This document shows positions 46,566-58,138 of a stretch of DNA of 64,000 nt, piece after piece. A model generated the notes under the pieces. That model ran no database searches and had not been told where the DNA came from. It saw nothing but the letters and a program-made list of their open reading frames with translations. Each line of letters starts with the position of its first letter. Positions within the stretch are counted from its first letter, which is position 1. The position numbers were made by a program, and so were the translations under genes. Location of the stretch: assembly GCA_025667525.1 (NCBI GenBank), contig CM046876.1:84795512-84859511 (forward strand), written 5' to 3'. Origin of the DNA: Glebionis coronaria (taxonomy: Eukaryota > Streptophyta > Magnoliopsida > Asterales > Asteraceae).

Positions 46566-47714
46566 TCATATACAATTACACCTTTGACATGATTCTTCTA
46601 CAGGACATCTGATGAAGTTAGCATGATAGACAAGTGTTTCTTCGAAAGTGTGCTTGTGTATGACGTTTAGAGGGCATACAAATCCTTCTACTTCCTGCAA
46701 GATTTCAATGCGTCAGTACAACATATATATGACAAATTCATTGAATATGCAAACATAAAAAAATAATGGAATTTGGTTACATTTGTAAGCCTGAGAAATT
46801 AATAAACTGTCGACACTAGTTTGTGTATTGAAATAATGATACGACCTCCTCTAATGAATATGCACTAAACTGTTGTACGCTCTGGTTACTTTATGATGAT
46901 AAGATCTAAGAAATTTCACCACACTCGAAAGTATGGAGTTTCAAAATGGCCAATTTAGTGTGGAGTTTAGAGAGGTTTATCAAAATTTCAAGTGTCGATA
47001 CAAGTTGTATATAATAAAAACTCATAGATGAGTTCTGTTGTAGTGTGTTAGTTGCGCTAGATTAACATCTTTAGTCTTTACATGTATACTTAAAGTAAAG
47101 AAATATTAAGTTTATCTATCATACCTTGAACCATTGTAGTTCGCGTTGAATTTGCAAAGCTGCCCATGATATTAGATTCAATTTGTTGGTAGGTACCAAT
47201 CTTCCGACCAAATGCAAGAGCTTATTCCCACAAGAGTCTTTGATTGTTTCGTGAAATAACTCTAGCTTCGCTACAACAGCCTGGTCTTGGTCTGTGATCA
47301 CAAGATTCAGATGTGTGCTTCCATCTGAATTTTTCGAATCCAGTAGTGTGCTGGCCGGTGCTATTTCCAAGTAAACGTATATTAGTTACAAACTGTACGA
47401 TCATATGATTGATACTATATACTAGTATAATATGTTCTAAATATATGTACTTAATGAGATCCTTTTGTTTGACTATCTAAATAGATCTCATCTCAGAAAA
47501 AAAAAGATTAATCCATAAAACTTGTATGTTGAATAAGATCAAGAACCAATGGATTTAGATTAGCAAATAAGAGATTTAGATTTATACCAGCAAGACGAAG
47601 AACAAGGTCATCGTACCAATCCAACAACAGAACCTTTGACAAGTGCATCTGATCTTCTCCAAAACCAATAATCACCCGTTTTTTCCAGGGTGGTGCTGGG
47701 AGTAGATCTCCCAT
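46566..47714 (-). pseudogene. C-terminal fragment of an ITN1-like ankyrin/PGG protein
   Basis: Candidate exons on the minus strand: 47714-47588, 47360-47125, 46694-46566, joined by GT/AG introns into 163 codons. The middle exon reads CGNKLLHLVGRLVPTNKLNL and AALQIQRELQWFKEVE, the last ankyrin-like unit and the strongly conserved MQRELQWFKEVE stretch preceding the PGG membrane domain. In such genes the next part is a long exon with EHK-LV-EGEKWMK and four membrane helices; here it stops early with an unusual Cys-rich end (CPVEESCQRCNCI). The N-terminal ankyrin repeats are missing, replaced by WKKRVIIGFGEDQMHLSKVL. Family members act in membrane signalling in stress and defence. This copy is most likely a relic, although the splice sites are intact enough for transcription. 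Confidence 0.7.
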
Positions 47715-48234
47715 CTGATTATCTAAACAAACTAATTGAGTTAATGTGATGTGCTATAAGATTGAATAACTCCCCAACCTAATCTTAACCTATATATAAT
47801 ATTTTCAAAGGGTGTTTCAACTTTAAAGTTAAAGTTAAAATAATACACAACTTGTGCTGTCATTTTCCTTTATTATGAGCTGGGAACCACATGGGCAACC
47901 GTCTATTGTCAAATGAAGGCGACTACCCCGTATTAAAGCTTGGGCAGAAACCATGTGCGCTGTGTTTTGGCATTCGGGACGGTTATCTCAGCGCCACGTC
48001 AGCTTTTTTATCATACTCACCAAAACTCACTACAGGAGGTAATGACACTCACCAAACTCACCAAAACTCACTCCACATCACCTCATCTTTTTATTAAATA
48101 TTTTTTATTCATACATTTTATTAAAACACGGGTACATAGAAAATTAAAACATAGTACGAAATTAAAAGACGATACGTAGGAAATTTAAAAACAACATTTA
48201 AAAAAAACATAAATATAAAAAAAACTTAATACGA
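47715..48234. other. intergenic, ACTCACCAAA repeats
   Basis: ACTCACCAAA(A)CTCAC words repeat at 48016-48075. Otherwise no gene. It may be the outer part of a non-autonomous transposon that carries the next gene, but no TIR pair was established. Confidence 0.4.
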
Positions 48235-48843
48235 TTAATCAGTTCCCGGATCTGAATCCGAAAACTGACCAGGTAACTCCCAACGCATTGTTTCTTCTTC
48301 ATCTTCTTCCGCCATAATTTGCGCCTCCAGCTCTCTTCTTTCCCTTTCTTATGCTTCCTGAGTTTGTCTCAACACTTTTTGATCTAGGTATTCTTGATAC
48401 ACCTCATTGTCAGTCATTCTGCCATCTGAGTCGTTTGGAATTGGAAAGGGTAGATCGGGCGACTCATTTCTTATTCGGTGTTGTTGCGACGAAGAACCGA
48501 TATGAGTTGTTTGAGATTGGGACGAAGAACCCAAGTTATTCAACCATTTAGTATTTTCTTCAATTCTAGCCTGCAATTTTATCGACTTTCTAAACATAGA
48601 TCTCCGGAAGGTGAAATCGATATCAGATTGATCTCTAAAATACGTGTCGAGTAACTGACGCTTTTGTGGGGAGAGATCACGGCAGATCCCATATTTCGTG
48701 CGCAATTTCGTATTTTCTTCGGACGAAGCATCGAAATCATCACCTAACTTTGTAAGCTCATCGTAACGACGTTGTTGTTGAATTATTTGTCTCTGAATCA
48801 TAGCCTTAATCTCGACTTCGGTATGTGGGAATGAGCATGCCAT
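48235..48843 (-). CDS. unrecognised small protein, copy 1, with premature stop
   Basis: The open frame from ATG 48843 gives 164 residues to TAA at 48349-48351; the same frame continues 38 codons to 48235. The extension (EREREL-like, then AQIMAEEDEEETMRWELPGQ and DSDPGTD) matches copy 2 at 58190-58325, so the TAA is a secondary break or the protein is now shorter. Visible: start MACSFPHTEVEIKAMIQRQI, Gln-rich QQQRRYDEL, a helical KRQLLDTYF..QSDIDFTFRRSMFRKS segment, Ser/Gln-rich linker, acidic C-terminus. KRQ-L-TYF...FRR-MFRKS vaguely recalls the start of PIF/Harbinger-type transposases, but this is weak. No domain is named. It lies head-to-head with copy 2. Confidence 0.6.
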
Positions 48844-49210
48844 TTTTGATTGCGATAAAGATGGAGATGAAGATGAGATGTTTGATTTTTTGTGTGTGAA
48901 AAATGAAGAAGATGCTAGGGTATTTATTAGTAAATTTTGGGTAATTTTTTTTTTCTTTTTATTTAAAAAAACGGTTATATTTAGCGGTGGGGCCCGATGA
49001 TATATAACTCACTTGGGTGAGTTTGCTAAGTTTTTTGGGTGGTTGGGAAACAAGTCGCGCGCGGCTTATGGTATATGGGGTGGGGGCTGCGCGTGAGTAT
49101 AGGCAAGCCACGAGTGGGATATCCCCCACTCCCACCAGCCTAACAAGCTTTTGGATGTAATTTTTTGCATTGTATTATATGCTTTTTGAAAAGTTTTTTG
49201 CAAAAGTTTA

Positions 49211-49974
49211 GGTGGTGTTTGTTTCACTAAGATGTTTTAGGTCTGAATATGACTATCGCCTCTTACTGGTAAGAGGCGGTTAAAATGTCTGAATCTGAAT
49301 TAAAAAATGTTGTTTGTTTTTCATAATTGTTTGAATGCTCTTAATTATACATTTTTTAAAATACATGCTTGTTTACAACTGTGAATGACAAAGCGTATTT
49401 AACAATTTGCTATATTCAAACTTAGGTCCAGTGTCTTTTTCTTTAGAAGTTGGCTCATGTCCAAATACTTGTAATTATTCAATCTTCAAAGGCCCTAAAT
49501 ATACAAACACCTAATATAAAAATTATACCCTAATTCCTTTATGCATGCAGTCATCTCCATTCTCCACCCACCCAAAATACACAGAAAACATCACTTCTTT
49601 GCTTCTCACTTGTATCCACCCAAAACACAAACCAACAAAATAAATATAGTTTTTGGGCTTATTTAAACTCGAATCACCAAAGAAAAAAAATCATAAATCT
49701 CGTATTTTTTGTAATTTGTGGTTAGTTGTTTGGATTTAGATCCTGAAAAAGGTGAAGGGTTCTTGGTTTAAAGGGCTTGGGAGTGAAAAAACGACCAAAT
49801 ATCTTGCAAGGATAAGATAGTCAGACCGAATCACCAAGTCTGAGCGAGTCAGATATCCACCATGTATCTGCGTCTGACTGTCGAAAAAAAAACAAACAAC
49901 AAAAAGGTCTGACCGCGTCTGACCGGTCAGAGTCAGACGTGGTTCAGATGTTTTTTGCAAAAACAAACACACCC
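49211..49974. mobile_element. PIF/Harbinger-like MITE with TTA target duplication
   Basis: Ends GGTGGTGTTTGTTT (left) and GGGTGTGTTTGTTT (right, reversed), flanked on both sides by TTA (49208-49210 and 49975-49977), the Harbinger target duplication. Subterminal GTCTGA/TCAGAC words repeat at both ends (for example GTCTGACCGCGTCTGACCGG near 49910). No transposase; the interior is AT-rich with no gene. Confidence 0.75.
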
Positions 49975-50044
49975 TTAGTATACTCCAAGTTTTTGGTAAA
50001 AAGTCTTGTACATAAATGAACTTTGCATTAATTGACATAAATGC

Positions 50045-50066
50045 ATCAAGTCTTTAAAGACTTGAT
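50045..50066. other. perfect 22-base palindrome
   Basis: ATCAAGTCTTT joined to its exact reverse complement. It lies between the Harbinger MITE and the 5' leader of gene copy 2. Could be a transposon-end hairpin or chance. Confidence 0.7.
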
Positions 50067-51129
50067 TCATTATAGATGCTCTTAGTGCAATCTATTTTCT
50101 TCAATAAGGCGATCTAGTTCAATATTTTTTTATTTAAATCATTTTTTTCTCTTTATAAATACACATTTTCACACACAAAACTTTCACACACAACTTTCAG
50201 TATTTTCCCACACAACTGTCTGTATTTTCACATAACACTTTCAGAAACAAAAAATAGCATGCTCTTTCCCATACACCGATGACGAGATTAAGGCTATGAT
50301 TCAGAAACAAATAATTCAGCAACAACGTCGTTACGATGCGCTTACGACGTTAGCTGATGATTTCGATGTCGCGTACAAAGATAATACGAAACTGCGCACA
50401 ACATGTGAGAAATGTCGTGATCTTTCCCCAGAGAAACGTCATTTAATCAACACATTTCTAAGTAATCAATCTGATAACGATTTCAACATCCGAAAATCTT
50501 TGTTTAGAAAGTCGGCAAAATTGGAGGCTCGAATTGAAAAAAATACTGAATGACTGAATAACTTGGGTTCTTCATCCCAAACTCAAACAACTCATATCGG
50601 TTCTTCATCCCAAACTCAAACAGCTCATATCAAATCTTCATCACAGCAACACCGACGCTGAAATGATTCTCCCGATCTACCATATCCAATTGCAAACGAC
50701 TCAAATGGCTTACTGATAGGTGTGAAAACATCCATCCTTTTACCACTTAATTATAATGAAAACGAGACCATAACGTGTACTTTATGTCGTAAATGTCGGA
50801 ATTATGCGTGGTTTGTGTTTTTGTTGTGTTTTAGGACCAAAATGTGAAAAGGAAGGAAAACACGGGCTTTCACGGGCTTTTATCAAAGAAAAAGACAAAA
50901 GACGAAGTCAAGAAATCAAGAGTGCAAAAAGAACGGAAGTCCAAGGCCTATTCTGAAGATTTATCAAAGAAAAAGTCCAAAGACGGAAGTTTAATAAATC
51001 CGAAGAACTCAAGTCTTATTTATGAAGAAATTTCAAGATGAGTTTAAAGAAATCCCGAGCCAAAAGTCGAGACTTTAAAGACGAGACGGAAGAAAAGAAA
51101 GAAGGGAGAAGCCACCAACCACTCCCCTC

Positions 51130-51146
51130 TCCTATATATACCACCC
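51130..51146 (+). promoter_or_regulatory. LTR TATA-like box
   Basis: CCTATATATACCACCC in the 5' LTR, repeated at about 56805-56821 in the 3' LTR. Placed mid-LTR, as expected for the U3/R border. Confidence 0.55.
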
Positions 51147-51566
51147 TCATTTGTTAGGAGAGGGTTGGTTAGTTTTAAGTTTAGAGTAGGATTAGTTTAG
51201 TTTTATGTTTTCTCTCTAAGTTTTATGCTTTCTCTCTCAAGATTTAATAGGTAAGATTTAATTTCCATGTTTTTAATTGTTGAATCTTTTCATTTTAATC
51301 AAGCTTTTAATTCATCTTCTTCTACCTTTCTTGCTTAATCTTTCCTTATGATTCATGGTTGTGTTCTTGAGTTTTCATATTTTTAATCAAGTGGGTTTTG
51401 ATTGATTTGCTTATTATTGTTAGTTTTGTTGATTTGTTTTGATTGGTGATTGTTATTAGATCATTAGTGGTTGTTTTGGTTTAATCGTTTGGTTGATTTT
51501 GGTTAGATTTGATTTAATTCGCACCCTTTTGTTCTTTACTGTTCTTCGAGTTCTTCAACAGCCCAG

Positions 51567-52105
51567 ATTCCGAATGAAACAAAATGTTCCGAATGAAGGT
51601 TTTTGATTAGTTATTCCGCATGAGTTTTGTATTCCGAACGAAGCTTTTGATTTATATTATTCCGAATCAGTGAATGTTATTACGAATCAGCAGTTTTCAT
51701 TTGATATTCCGAATCAGAATGTTCATCCGGAATAATCAATATTCCGGATGAGTAGCTAAATTCCGAATCAAGGTTTTTTAAAAATATTCCGAGTCAGTTG
51801 TTTTGTTATTCCGAATGAAGCTTTTTATTTAAATTATTCCGAGTCAATTTTTTATTCCGAATGAAACAAAATGTTCCGAACCAAGCACACATTCCGGATC
51901 AGTCATATTATTCCGGATGAACAATTTGTTCCGGATGAACCGTTATTCCGAACGAATGATTTATTCCGGATGAATTAATAATCCGGATGAAGCCATTCAT
52001 TCCGGATGAAGGATTATTCCGGATGAAGCATTTTATTCCGAATAAAGGATTATTCCGAATGAATATGTTTATTCCGAATGAAGGGTTGATTCCGAATGAG
52101 TGTTT
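51567..52105 (+). repeat. TTCCGAATGA/TTCCGGATGA minisatellite in the 5' LTR
   Basis: About thirty irregularly spaced copies of ATTCCGAATGA, ATTCCGGATGA and ATTCCGAATCA, 8-25 bases apart, in one orientation apart from rare reversed forms (CATCCGGAATAA near 51726). The core TTCCGGA is palindromic. Same array at 57241-57775. Confidence 0.88.
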
Positions 52106-52464
52106 TTCTAGTTTCTATAATTTTATACCTTTAGTTTTAAGCTTTATTTTTCCCGCCTTTTTACTTAGTCGCACTTTTAGTTTACATTTTAAGCCTTGCC
52201 TTAGTTTATTTTTAGTTGCATTTTAAGTTTACGTTATTTACTTTTATTGCTTTAATTTCTCGCTTTATTTACGTTTTATTTACTTTGCCTTTATTTTTTA
52301 AATTATTAATTTTTATCTTTCCCAGTCTTTATTTTAAATTAGTTTTAGACAACAAACCTTTCTTATTTTTATACCAAGAACGACTGAGTCGCACTTTGAA
52401 CCGTGATCAATTCGAGAAGATACCGAGAACTTAATTGAACCCTATTCAAAATCTTTGTATCAAA

Positions 52465-52482
52465 TGGCGACGCTGCCGGCTC
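52465..52482 (+). other. degenerate tRNA-Asp-type primer-binding site
   Basis: TGGCGACGCTGCCGGCTC starts two bases after the LTR. It matches the tRNA-Asp complement (TGGCGCCGTTGCCGGGGA) at most positions but differs at 6, 9 and several last bases. Confidence 0.65.
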
Positions 52483-52667
52483 TTTTCGTGAAGATTAACG
52501 GTTTTTTGTGAGAGACGCGTTGGCTTTTGGGATCCGTTCACTTGTGAACGTTATTTTTCGTGTCAAAAATTTTCAAAAATCCCAAAAACATTTGAAAAAT
52601 CATAAAAAGCATCTCTTTTTCAAAGTTTTGCCCCAAAAATATTCTTCTTTCTTATCTATTTTTCTTT

Positions 52668-54355
52668 ATGGATTCTTATGTCCATTGCGTCGGGTGTGGG
52701 AGACGATTATACGGGAACGACTCATGTCAATGGTGTACATGCGAGCAATGCGGAAAAGACCTTCCTCCTATTTCAATTGATTCACAATTGGGATTTTGTC
52801 CATCGTGCAACTTGACTAATTCGTCCTTTTCTAATCCACCTCCTATTCCCCCTTGCATCTATTGTGGAAGCGATTCTCATTGGCATGTTTCGTGTCCGGT
52901 TCGATACCCGTATGATCACGGGCAAGAACCGGGTTACAATTATGACAATGGAAATAGCTATCCACATAACTCACCGGGTTTTTCTCCATACACATGTTGC
53001 CAAAATTGTGGGGCCCTCACGATACTTCTTATTGTCAGCCAATGAATTATTATGAGCCAAATCCGTGTCCTCATTTTTCTTCACCGATGGATTATTATGA
53101 ACCAAATCCGTGTTATAATTCTTCTCAACTGATGACTTACTATGAGCCATATCCGTGCTATAATTCTGGTTTTCATAACTGTGAGCCCCCACACCCCAAC
53201 CTCAATCATCAATCCTCTCAGAGAATTCGTATTACCCAACAACTCACTACTCTGAATGAAGAAAGACAAACCATTCTTTTGAAACTTCATGACAGCTTAA
53301 TTCAACTGACCGAGGCATTGAAGGAACAAAAGCGACAGCAACAAGAGCGACAACAACAAGAGCAAGTATCTAATCTTAGTGATTATACCCCTCCTCTTGT
53401 GCGTCAATACTATTATGATGATGATGACGATGAGAATACTATTTCTTGGAATGATCTAGCTGCTCAATGTCCCAGCGCAATTGTACTTCCTTCTCTTAAT
53501 ATCCCTAATGCCTCTAAGGATTGTGATACTTCAAGTGAGATTAGTGATTTTGGTCTTGATAAATTCTTTGATGAGGTTTGTGATGTGCTAACTTTTGAGG
53601 AGCTTACGGAAGAGGTCGCTCTTAATGAGGATGTTCCTTCCACCAACACTTTGGGAGATGATTCTTTGGCTTTCTCTAATCCTCTTTTTGATCAAGATGA
53701 TGATTTTACTTCTAGTAATGACGAGTCACTATCCGATGAAGACGTTCCGAATGAAACTTTCAAGATTTATTCGAACCCTTTATTTGATTTTGATGACGCC
53801 TACATATCTAGTGAGGTGAATCCCCTCTTCGACGAAGGGATTGAGGACATTGATAGCTCTGATTCTCTTGCTTTTAATGAGCATCCTTTGTTAGCCATGC
53901 CTCCTTCTATCACAGAGGTGGAAAGACTTGACTCTACTGAAAAAGGGACGCAGGTGGAAGGTAATTGTTCTCATACTTCTCATATTATATTGCCACCTCC
54001 TCCTAACGCGTGCACACCCAAGTGGGTGATGTATCGCTTTTACTCTCCTCGTTTCATACCGGGAAATGAGGATGAGTGCTTTGACCTGGGAGGTGACAAT
54101 GACAATTCTATAATTGATACCTTTACGGCTTTGCCGAATAGTGACCATCCATTGTCTTTGGGGGATGACAATTTGTCTCCTTTACCCACCCCATCTCCCG
54201 TGGATCAAGACTTCACATACTTCTCGTATGTTGAAAGGATTTTTCTACCTTTCAAAACTTATCCTCTGGCCTCTCCTTTATTATTTTCCTCCGGGAACGA
54301 GGACAAGGTCTTTGATCCCAGTATTACATTCGAGGCTTCCCCATGGACCATTTAA
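52668..54355 (+). CDS. zinc-knuckle/acidic retroelement protein, frameshifted
   Basis: Frame one (52668-53045) has Cys pairs CVGC, CQWC, CEQC and CPSC, a CX2CX4HX4C knuckle CIYCGSDSHWHVSC, and CCQNCG. Frame two (52994-54355) continues with GPHDTSYCQPMNYYEPNPC, so one base is missing from a G run near 53010 within a second knuckle. Restored length would be about 560 residues. Then come YYEPNPCYNS repeats, a Gln-rich helical stretch (about 53220-53370), and a long Asp/Glu/Ser-rich tail with NPLFD repeats. I recall similar sequences next to gag/RT in Anthemideae retroelements, so it is gag-related or an accessory protein. No capsid domain or enzyme motif is seen. Function unknown. Confidence 0.7.
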
Positions 54356-56371
54356 TTCGGGGACGAGTCAGGCTCGTGACTCGGTTAATATAAACAAGCG
54401 CTTTCTGGGAGACAACCCAATTATCTATCTATCTTTACCTGTTTTCACCATAAGTCTAGGGGGAGCCCCGTTGGTGTTTCTTGTTTTCTTTCTTATAATG
54501 TGTAGGGATTAGAGCTTCAAAGACACACTCTTGATGACTTTTGACGACCCGTGATTCCGTGTTTCCGTGTTTCCGTCTTCCCGGTTCTATCCTAAACTCT
54601 TTTGATTCTCTATTTTATATTCTTCAATATTAAAATAGGAATCCCTTTAGTTGTCTCTTCCTTAGCGAGATTTAAACAAAGTGCACAATGTCCTAAGTGT
54701 AAGGGAGTTTACTCCCACATACTTAAACATTAAGGACAATGTTTATATCAAGTGTAGGGGGACTTCTATCGAAGTTAAGTGGTCTTTTCCTTGTATTTGC
54801 CCTCATTTTAACCGGAAAATCAAATTTTTCAACATTTTTCAAAATTTTTGATCTATTTTGGCCTATTAGTTTTTCCCTTTGTATAGTTATTTTCTTTCTT
54901 TACTAACATAAATTTTAATAAAGCGGTTTTAATTTTCATCGTTGTGAATCTTTTGACTCAACCCGAGTTTCCTTATCTAAGTTTACTCTAGCTAGTATCC
55001 TTAACGTGTTTAAGTCAAGTTTTGCTAGGCTTTTATATAGGGAGATTTAAAACGCGAAAGTCTTAACTCTCACGGGTTAAGAACAAGAACTTTTCGCAAA
55101 TTCCTATAATCGATCCTAGAGAGTCGTTTATCAAGGGAACTTTAAAATGCGATTTCTAAACTTAAAAGTCTAAGAATTTACAAGATCCTATAGATGACTC
55201 GAAAACCCAAAACTTTGATTTAATAGGCTAAGCATCCACGAGTCTCATTCCTTGAGATTTTAAACTATGTAGAATGAGAGATGATAGAGTCAATTATAAG
55301 TTTGGTATTCTTTCGTGAATTTATGTGAGTTAATTATAAGCCTATTCTTCCATCGCTTGCTAATAAATTTTTCTGCAATAAATAAGGTTGTACGATTGGA
55401 AAAGTTACTTAGCTTCTAGCCCAAGATCGTTTAAAAGTTGCTCGGTATGGATTAGAGTTCATAGCCAAGGCATAACTTATTGAAGCGGGATGCGAAGATT
55501 GGCGAGTCCGAAAAGGACCTAACAAGGCATGAGGGCTACATTTTGTTGCTAAAGATCCAAAGTGATGTGAAGAATCATTTATCAAAGATCAATATGAAGG
55601 ATCGAGACACACGACGAAAAGCAAATACTCCCGTAAAGATCATGGAGAAGTCTATCCAAAAAGGCCCTAACAAGGTATGAGGATAAATAGATCCAAGTCC
55701 AAAAAGGAGGCGGATCGTTGTATATCAAAGTCCAAAGTAATGATTGGAGAAAAATGAAGAAGTCGTGGTCCTAGTATGAAGAATCTCTCAAAACTTCAAG
55801 TGAAGAAATTCCTATTATGAAGAGAAGACCATAATTTCAAGAACGTCTCTCAAGATTTGAAGTATGAAGTCGCTGCCAAATATCGGTCCGAGAAAGGTCT
55901 CAAATCGTGAAGCGAGTTATGCCAAGATATGAACTTTATGAGGTCCCGAGAAGCAGTTTTAAAAGATTTTGTCCTTTAGCTAACTATTGATTAAATCGTC
56001 CCACTTTATTTTCAGCCTTAATAACTATCGAAATAACTCAACAATGCATCCTCGTGATCATTCAAGACAATAATAAAATATAAGAGATACACCTAGGAAT
56101 AAGGGAGTCTAAGTGAAGAATTGGCCCACATGAGTTCGTGTTAGTTTGCTAACTTATAATAACAATGATCTCGTTTTTAAGCTTGGTATGGGGAACGTGA
56201 AACTTGAGGATGATAATTATTCATGACATTCCAAAACCCTAAGGTAAGTCTTTAATTTCTTTGCTTGTTTTGTTATTTTCTATCTCTTTAATAAAGGCCA
56301 ATGTAGATTGATTGTGATGAAAAGTGTAATCTTTCTTTGTGATTAATGCATTGCATGAGGACATTGCAATG
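54356..56371 (+). other. non-coding interior of the zinc-knuckle element
   Basis: About 2 kb with only short frames. Includes the block ACATTAAGGACAATGT then CAAGTGTAGGGGGAC (54724-54763), like the internal block of the Athila-type element, and phrases AAAAAGGACCTAACAAGGCAT and AAAAAGGCCCTAACAAGGTAT (about 55513 and 55658) repeated in an Arg/Lys-codon-rich stretch. No pol remains. Confidence 0.65.
54724..54763 (+). other. internal PPT-like block
   Basis: ACATTAAGGACAATGT followed by TCAAGTGTAGGGGGAC. The G-rich word is repeated at the true PPT (GTCAAGTGTAGGGGATT, 56372-56388). Confidence 0.6.
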
Positions 56372-56388
56372 GTCAAGTGTAGGGGATT
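56372..56388 (+). other. polypurine tract of the zinc-knuckle element
   Basis: GTCAAGTGTAGGGGATT directly precedes the TGATAGG start of the 3' LTR. Purine content is modest but the position is right. Confidence 0.65.
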
Positions 56389-58138
56389 TGATAGGTGTGT
56401 AAACACCCATCCTTTTACCACTTAATTATAATGAAAACGAGACCATAACGTGTATTTTATGTCGTAAATGTCGGAATTATGCGTGGTTTGTGTTTTTGTT
56501 GTGTTTTAGGACCAAAATGTGAAAAGGAAAGAAAACACGGGCTTTCACGGGCTTTTATCAAAGAAAAAGACAAAAGACGAAGTCAAGAAATTAAGAGTGC
56601 AAAAAGAACGGAAGTCCAAGGCCTATTCTGAAGATTCATCAAAGAAAAAGTCCAAAGAAGGAAGTTTAATAAAGCCGAAGAACTCAAGTCTTATTTATGA
56701 AGAAATTTCAAGATGAGTTTAAAGAAATCCCGAGCCAAAAGTCGAGACTTTAAAGACGAGACGGAAGAAAAGAAAGAAGGGAGAAGCCACCAACCACTCC
56801 CCTCTCCTATATATACCACCCTCATTTGTTAGGAGAGGGTTGGTTAGTTTTAGGATTAGAGTAGGATTAGTTTGATTTTATGTTTTCTCTCTAAGTTTTA
56901 TGCTTTCTCTCTCAAGATTTAATAGGTAAGATTTAATTTCCATGTTTTTAATTGTTGAATCTTTTCATTTTAATCAAGCTTCTAATTCATCTTCTTCTAC
57001 CTTTCTTGCTTAATCTTTCCTTATGATTCATGGTTGTGTTCTTGAGTTTTCATATTTTTAATCAAGTGGGTTTTGATTGATTTGCTTATTATTGTTAGTT
57101 TTGTTGATTTGTTTTGATTGGTGATTGTTATTAGATCATTAGTGGTTGTTTTGGTTTAATCGTTTGGTTGATTTTGGTTAGATTTGATTTAATTCGCACC
57201 CTTTTGTTCTTTACTGTTCTTCGAGTTCTTCAACAGCCCAGATTCCGAATGAAACAAAATGTTCCGAATGAAGGTTTTTGATTAGTTATTCCGCATGAGT
57301 TTTGTATTCCGAACGAAGCTTTTGATTTATATTATTCCGAATCAGTGAATGTTATTCCGAATCAAAAGTTTGCATTTGATATTCCGAATCAGAGTGTTCA
57401 TCCGGAATAATCAATATTCCGGATGAGTAGCTAAATTCCGAATCAAGGTTTTTTAAAAATATTCCGAGTCATTTTTTTTGTTATTCCGAATGAAGCTTTT
57501 TGTTTAAATTATTCCGAGTCAATTTTTTATTCCGAATGAAACAAAATGTTCCGAACCAAGCACACATTCCGGATCAGTCATATTATTCCGGATGAACAAT
57601 TTGTTCCGGATTAACCGTTATTCCGAACGAATGATTTATTCCGGATGAATCAGTATTCCGGATGAAGCCATTCATTCCGGATGAAGGATTATTCCGGATG
57701 AAGCATTTTATTCCGAATAAAGGATTATTCCGGATGAATATGTTTATTCCGAATGAAGGGTTGATTCCGAATGAGTGTTTTTCTAGTTTCTGTAATTTTA
57801 TACCTTTAGTTTTAAGCTTTATTTTTCCCGCCTTTTTACTTAGTCGCACTTTTAGTTTACATTTTAAGCCTTGCTTTAGTTTATTTTTAGTTGCATTTTA
57901 AGTTTACGTTATTTACTTTTATTGCTTTAATTTCTCGCTTTATTTACGTTTTATTTACTTTGCCTTTATTTTTTAAAGTTTTATTTTTTATCTTTCCCAG
58001 TCTTTATTTTAAATTAGTTTTAGACAACCAAACCTTTCTTATTTTTATACCAAGAACGAACGAGTCGCACTTTGAACCGTGATCAATTCGAGAAGATACC
58101 GAGAACTTAATTGAACCCTATTCAAAATCTTTGTATCA
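56389..58138 (+). repeat. 3' LTR of the zinc-knuckle element
   Basis: Copy of 50714-52462 with a small number of substitutions and short indels, mainly in the minisatellite. Ends TTGTATCA at 58138. Confidence 0.92.
57241..57775 (+). repeat. TTCCGAATGA/TTCCGGATGA minisatellite in the 3' LTR
   Basis: Same array as 51567-52105; several units differ between the LTRs (for example GAATGAATATG against GGATGAATATG), showing unit-level change since insertion. Confidence 0.88.

Larger units (their letters stand above)
48844..50253. other. divergent spacer between the two head-to-head gene copies
   Basis: Holds the Harbinger-like MITE (49211-49974) and a perfect 22-base palindrome at 50045-50066 (half site ATCAAGTCTTT). 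Both gene copies are preceded by TTTTTCACACACAAAA-like leaders, so their promoters share ancestry. GC-rich sequence at 49060-49140 differs from the AT-rich surroundings. Confidence 0.5.
50714..52462 (+). repeat. 5' LTR of the zinc-knuckle element
   Basis: Nearly identical to 56389-58138. Contains CTCCTATATATACCACC (TATA-like, near 51130-51146), a Lys-rich 65-codon frame (50844-51041, likewise at 56519-56716) of unknown meaning, and the TTCCGAATGA array. Confidence 0.92.
50714..58138 (+). mobile_element. 7.4 kb non-autonomous LTR element with zinc-knuckle protein
   Basis: LTRs 50714-52462 and 56389-58138 (about 1.75 kb) begin TGATAGGTGTG and end TTGTATCA, giving TGATA/TATCA ends. Target copies are CTTAC (50709-50713) and CTTAA (58139-58143). 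PBS at 52465 and PPT before 56389. The interior of 3.9 kb encodes a zinc-knuckle/acidic protein but no protease, RT, RNase H or integrase. The tRNA-Asp-like PBS and G-rich internal motif put it with Athila/Tat-type Gypsy elements, so it probably used proteins from such a partner. Confidence 0.85.

Noticed and set aside
48235..48843. PIF/Harbinger transposase assignment for the unknown gene
   Set aside because: KRQ..TYF..FRR-MFRKS is only a faint likeness; no DDE domain is present, so no function is assigned.
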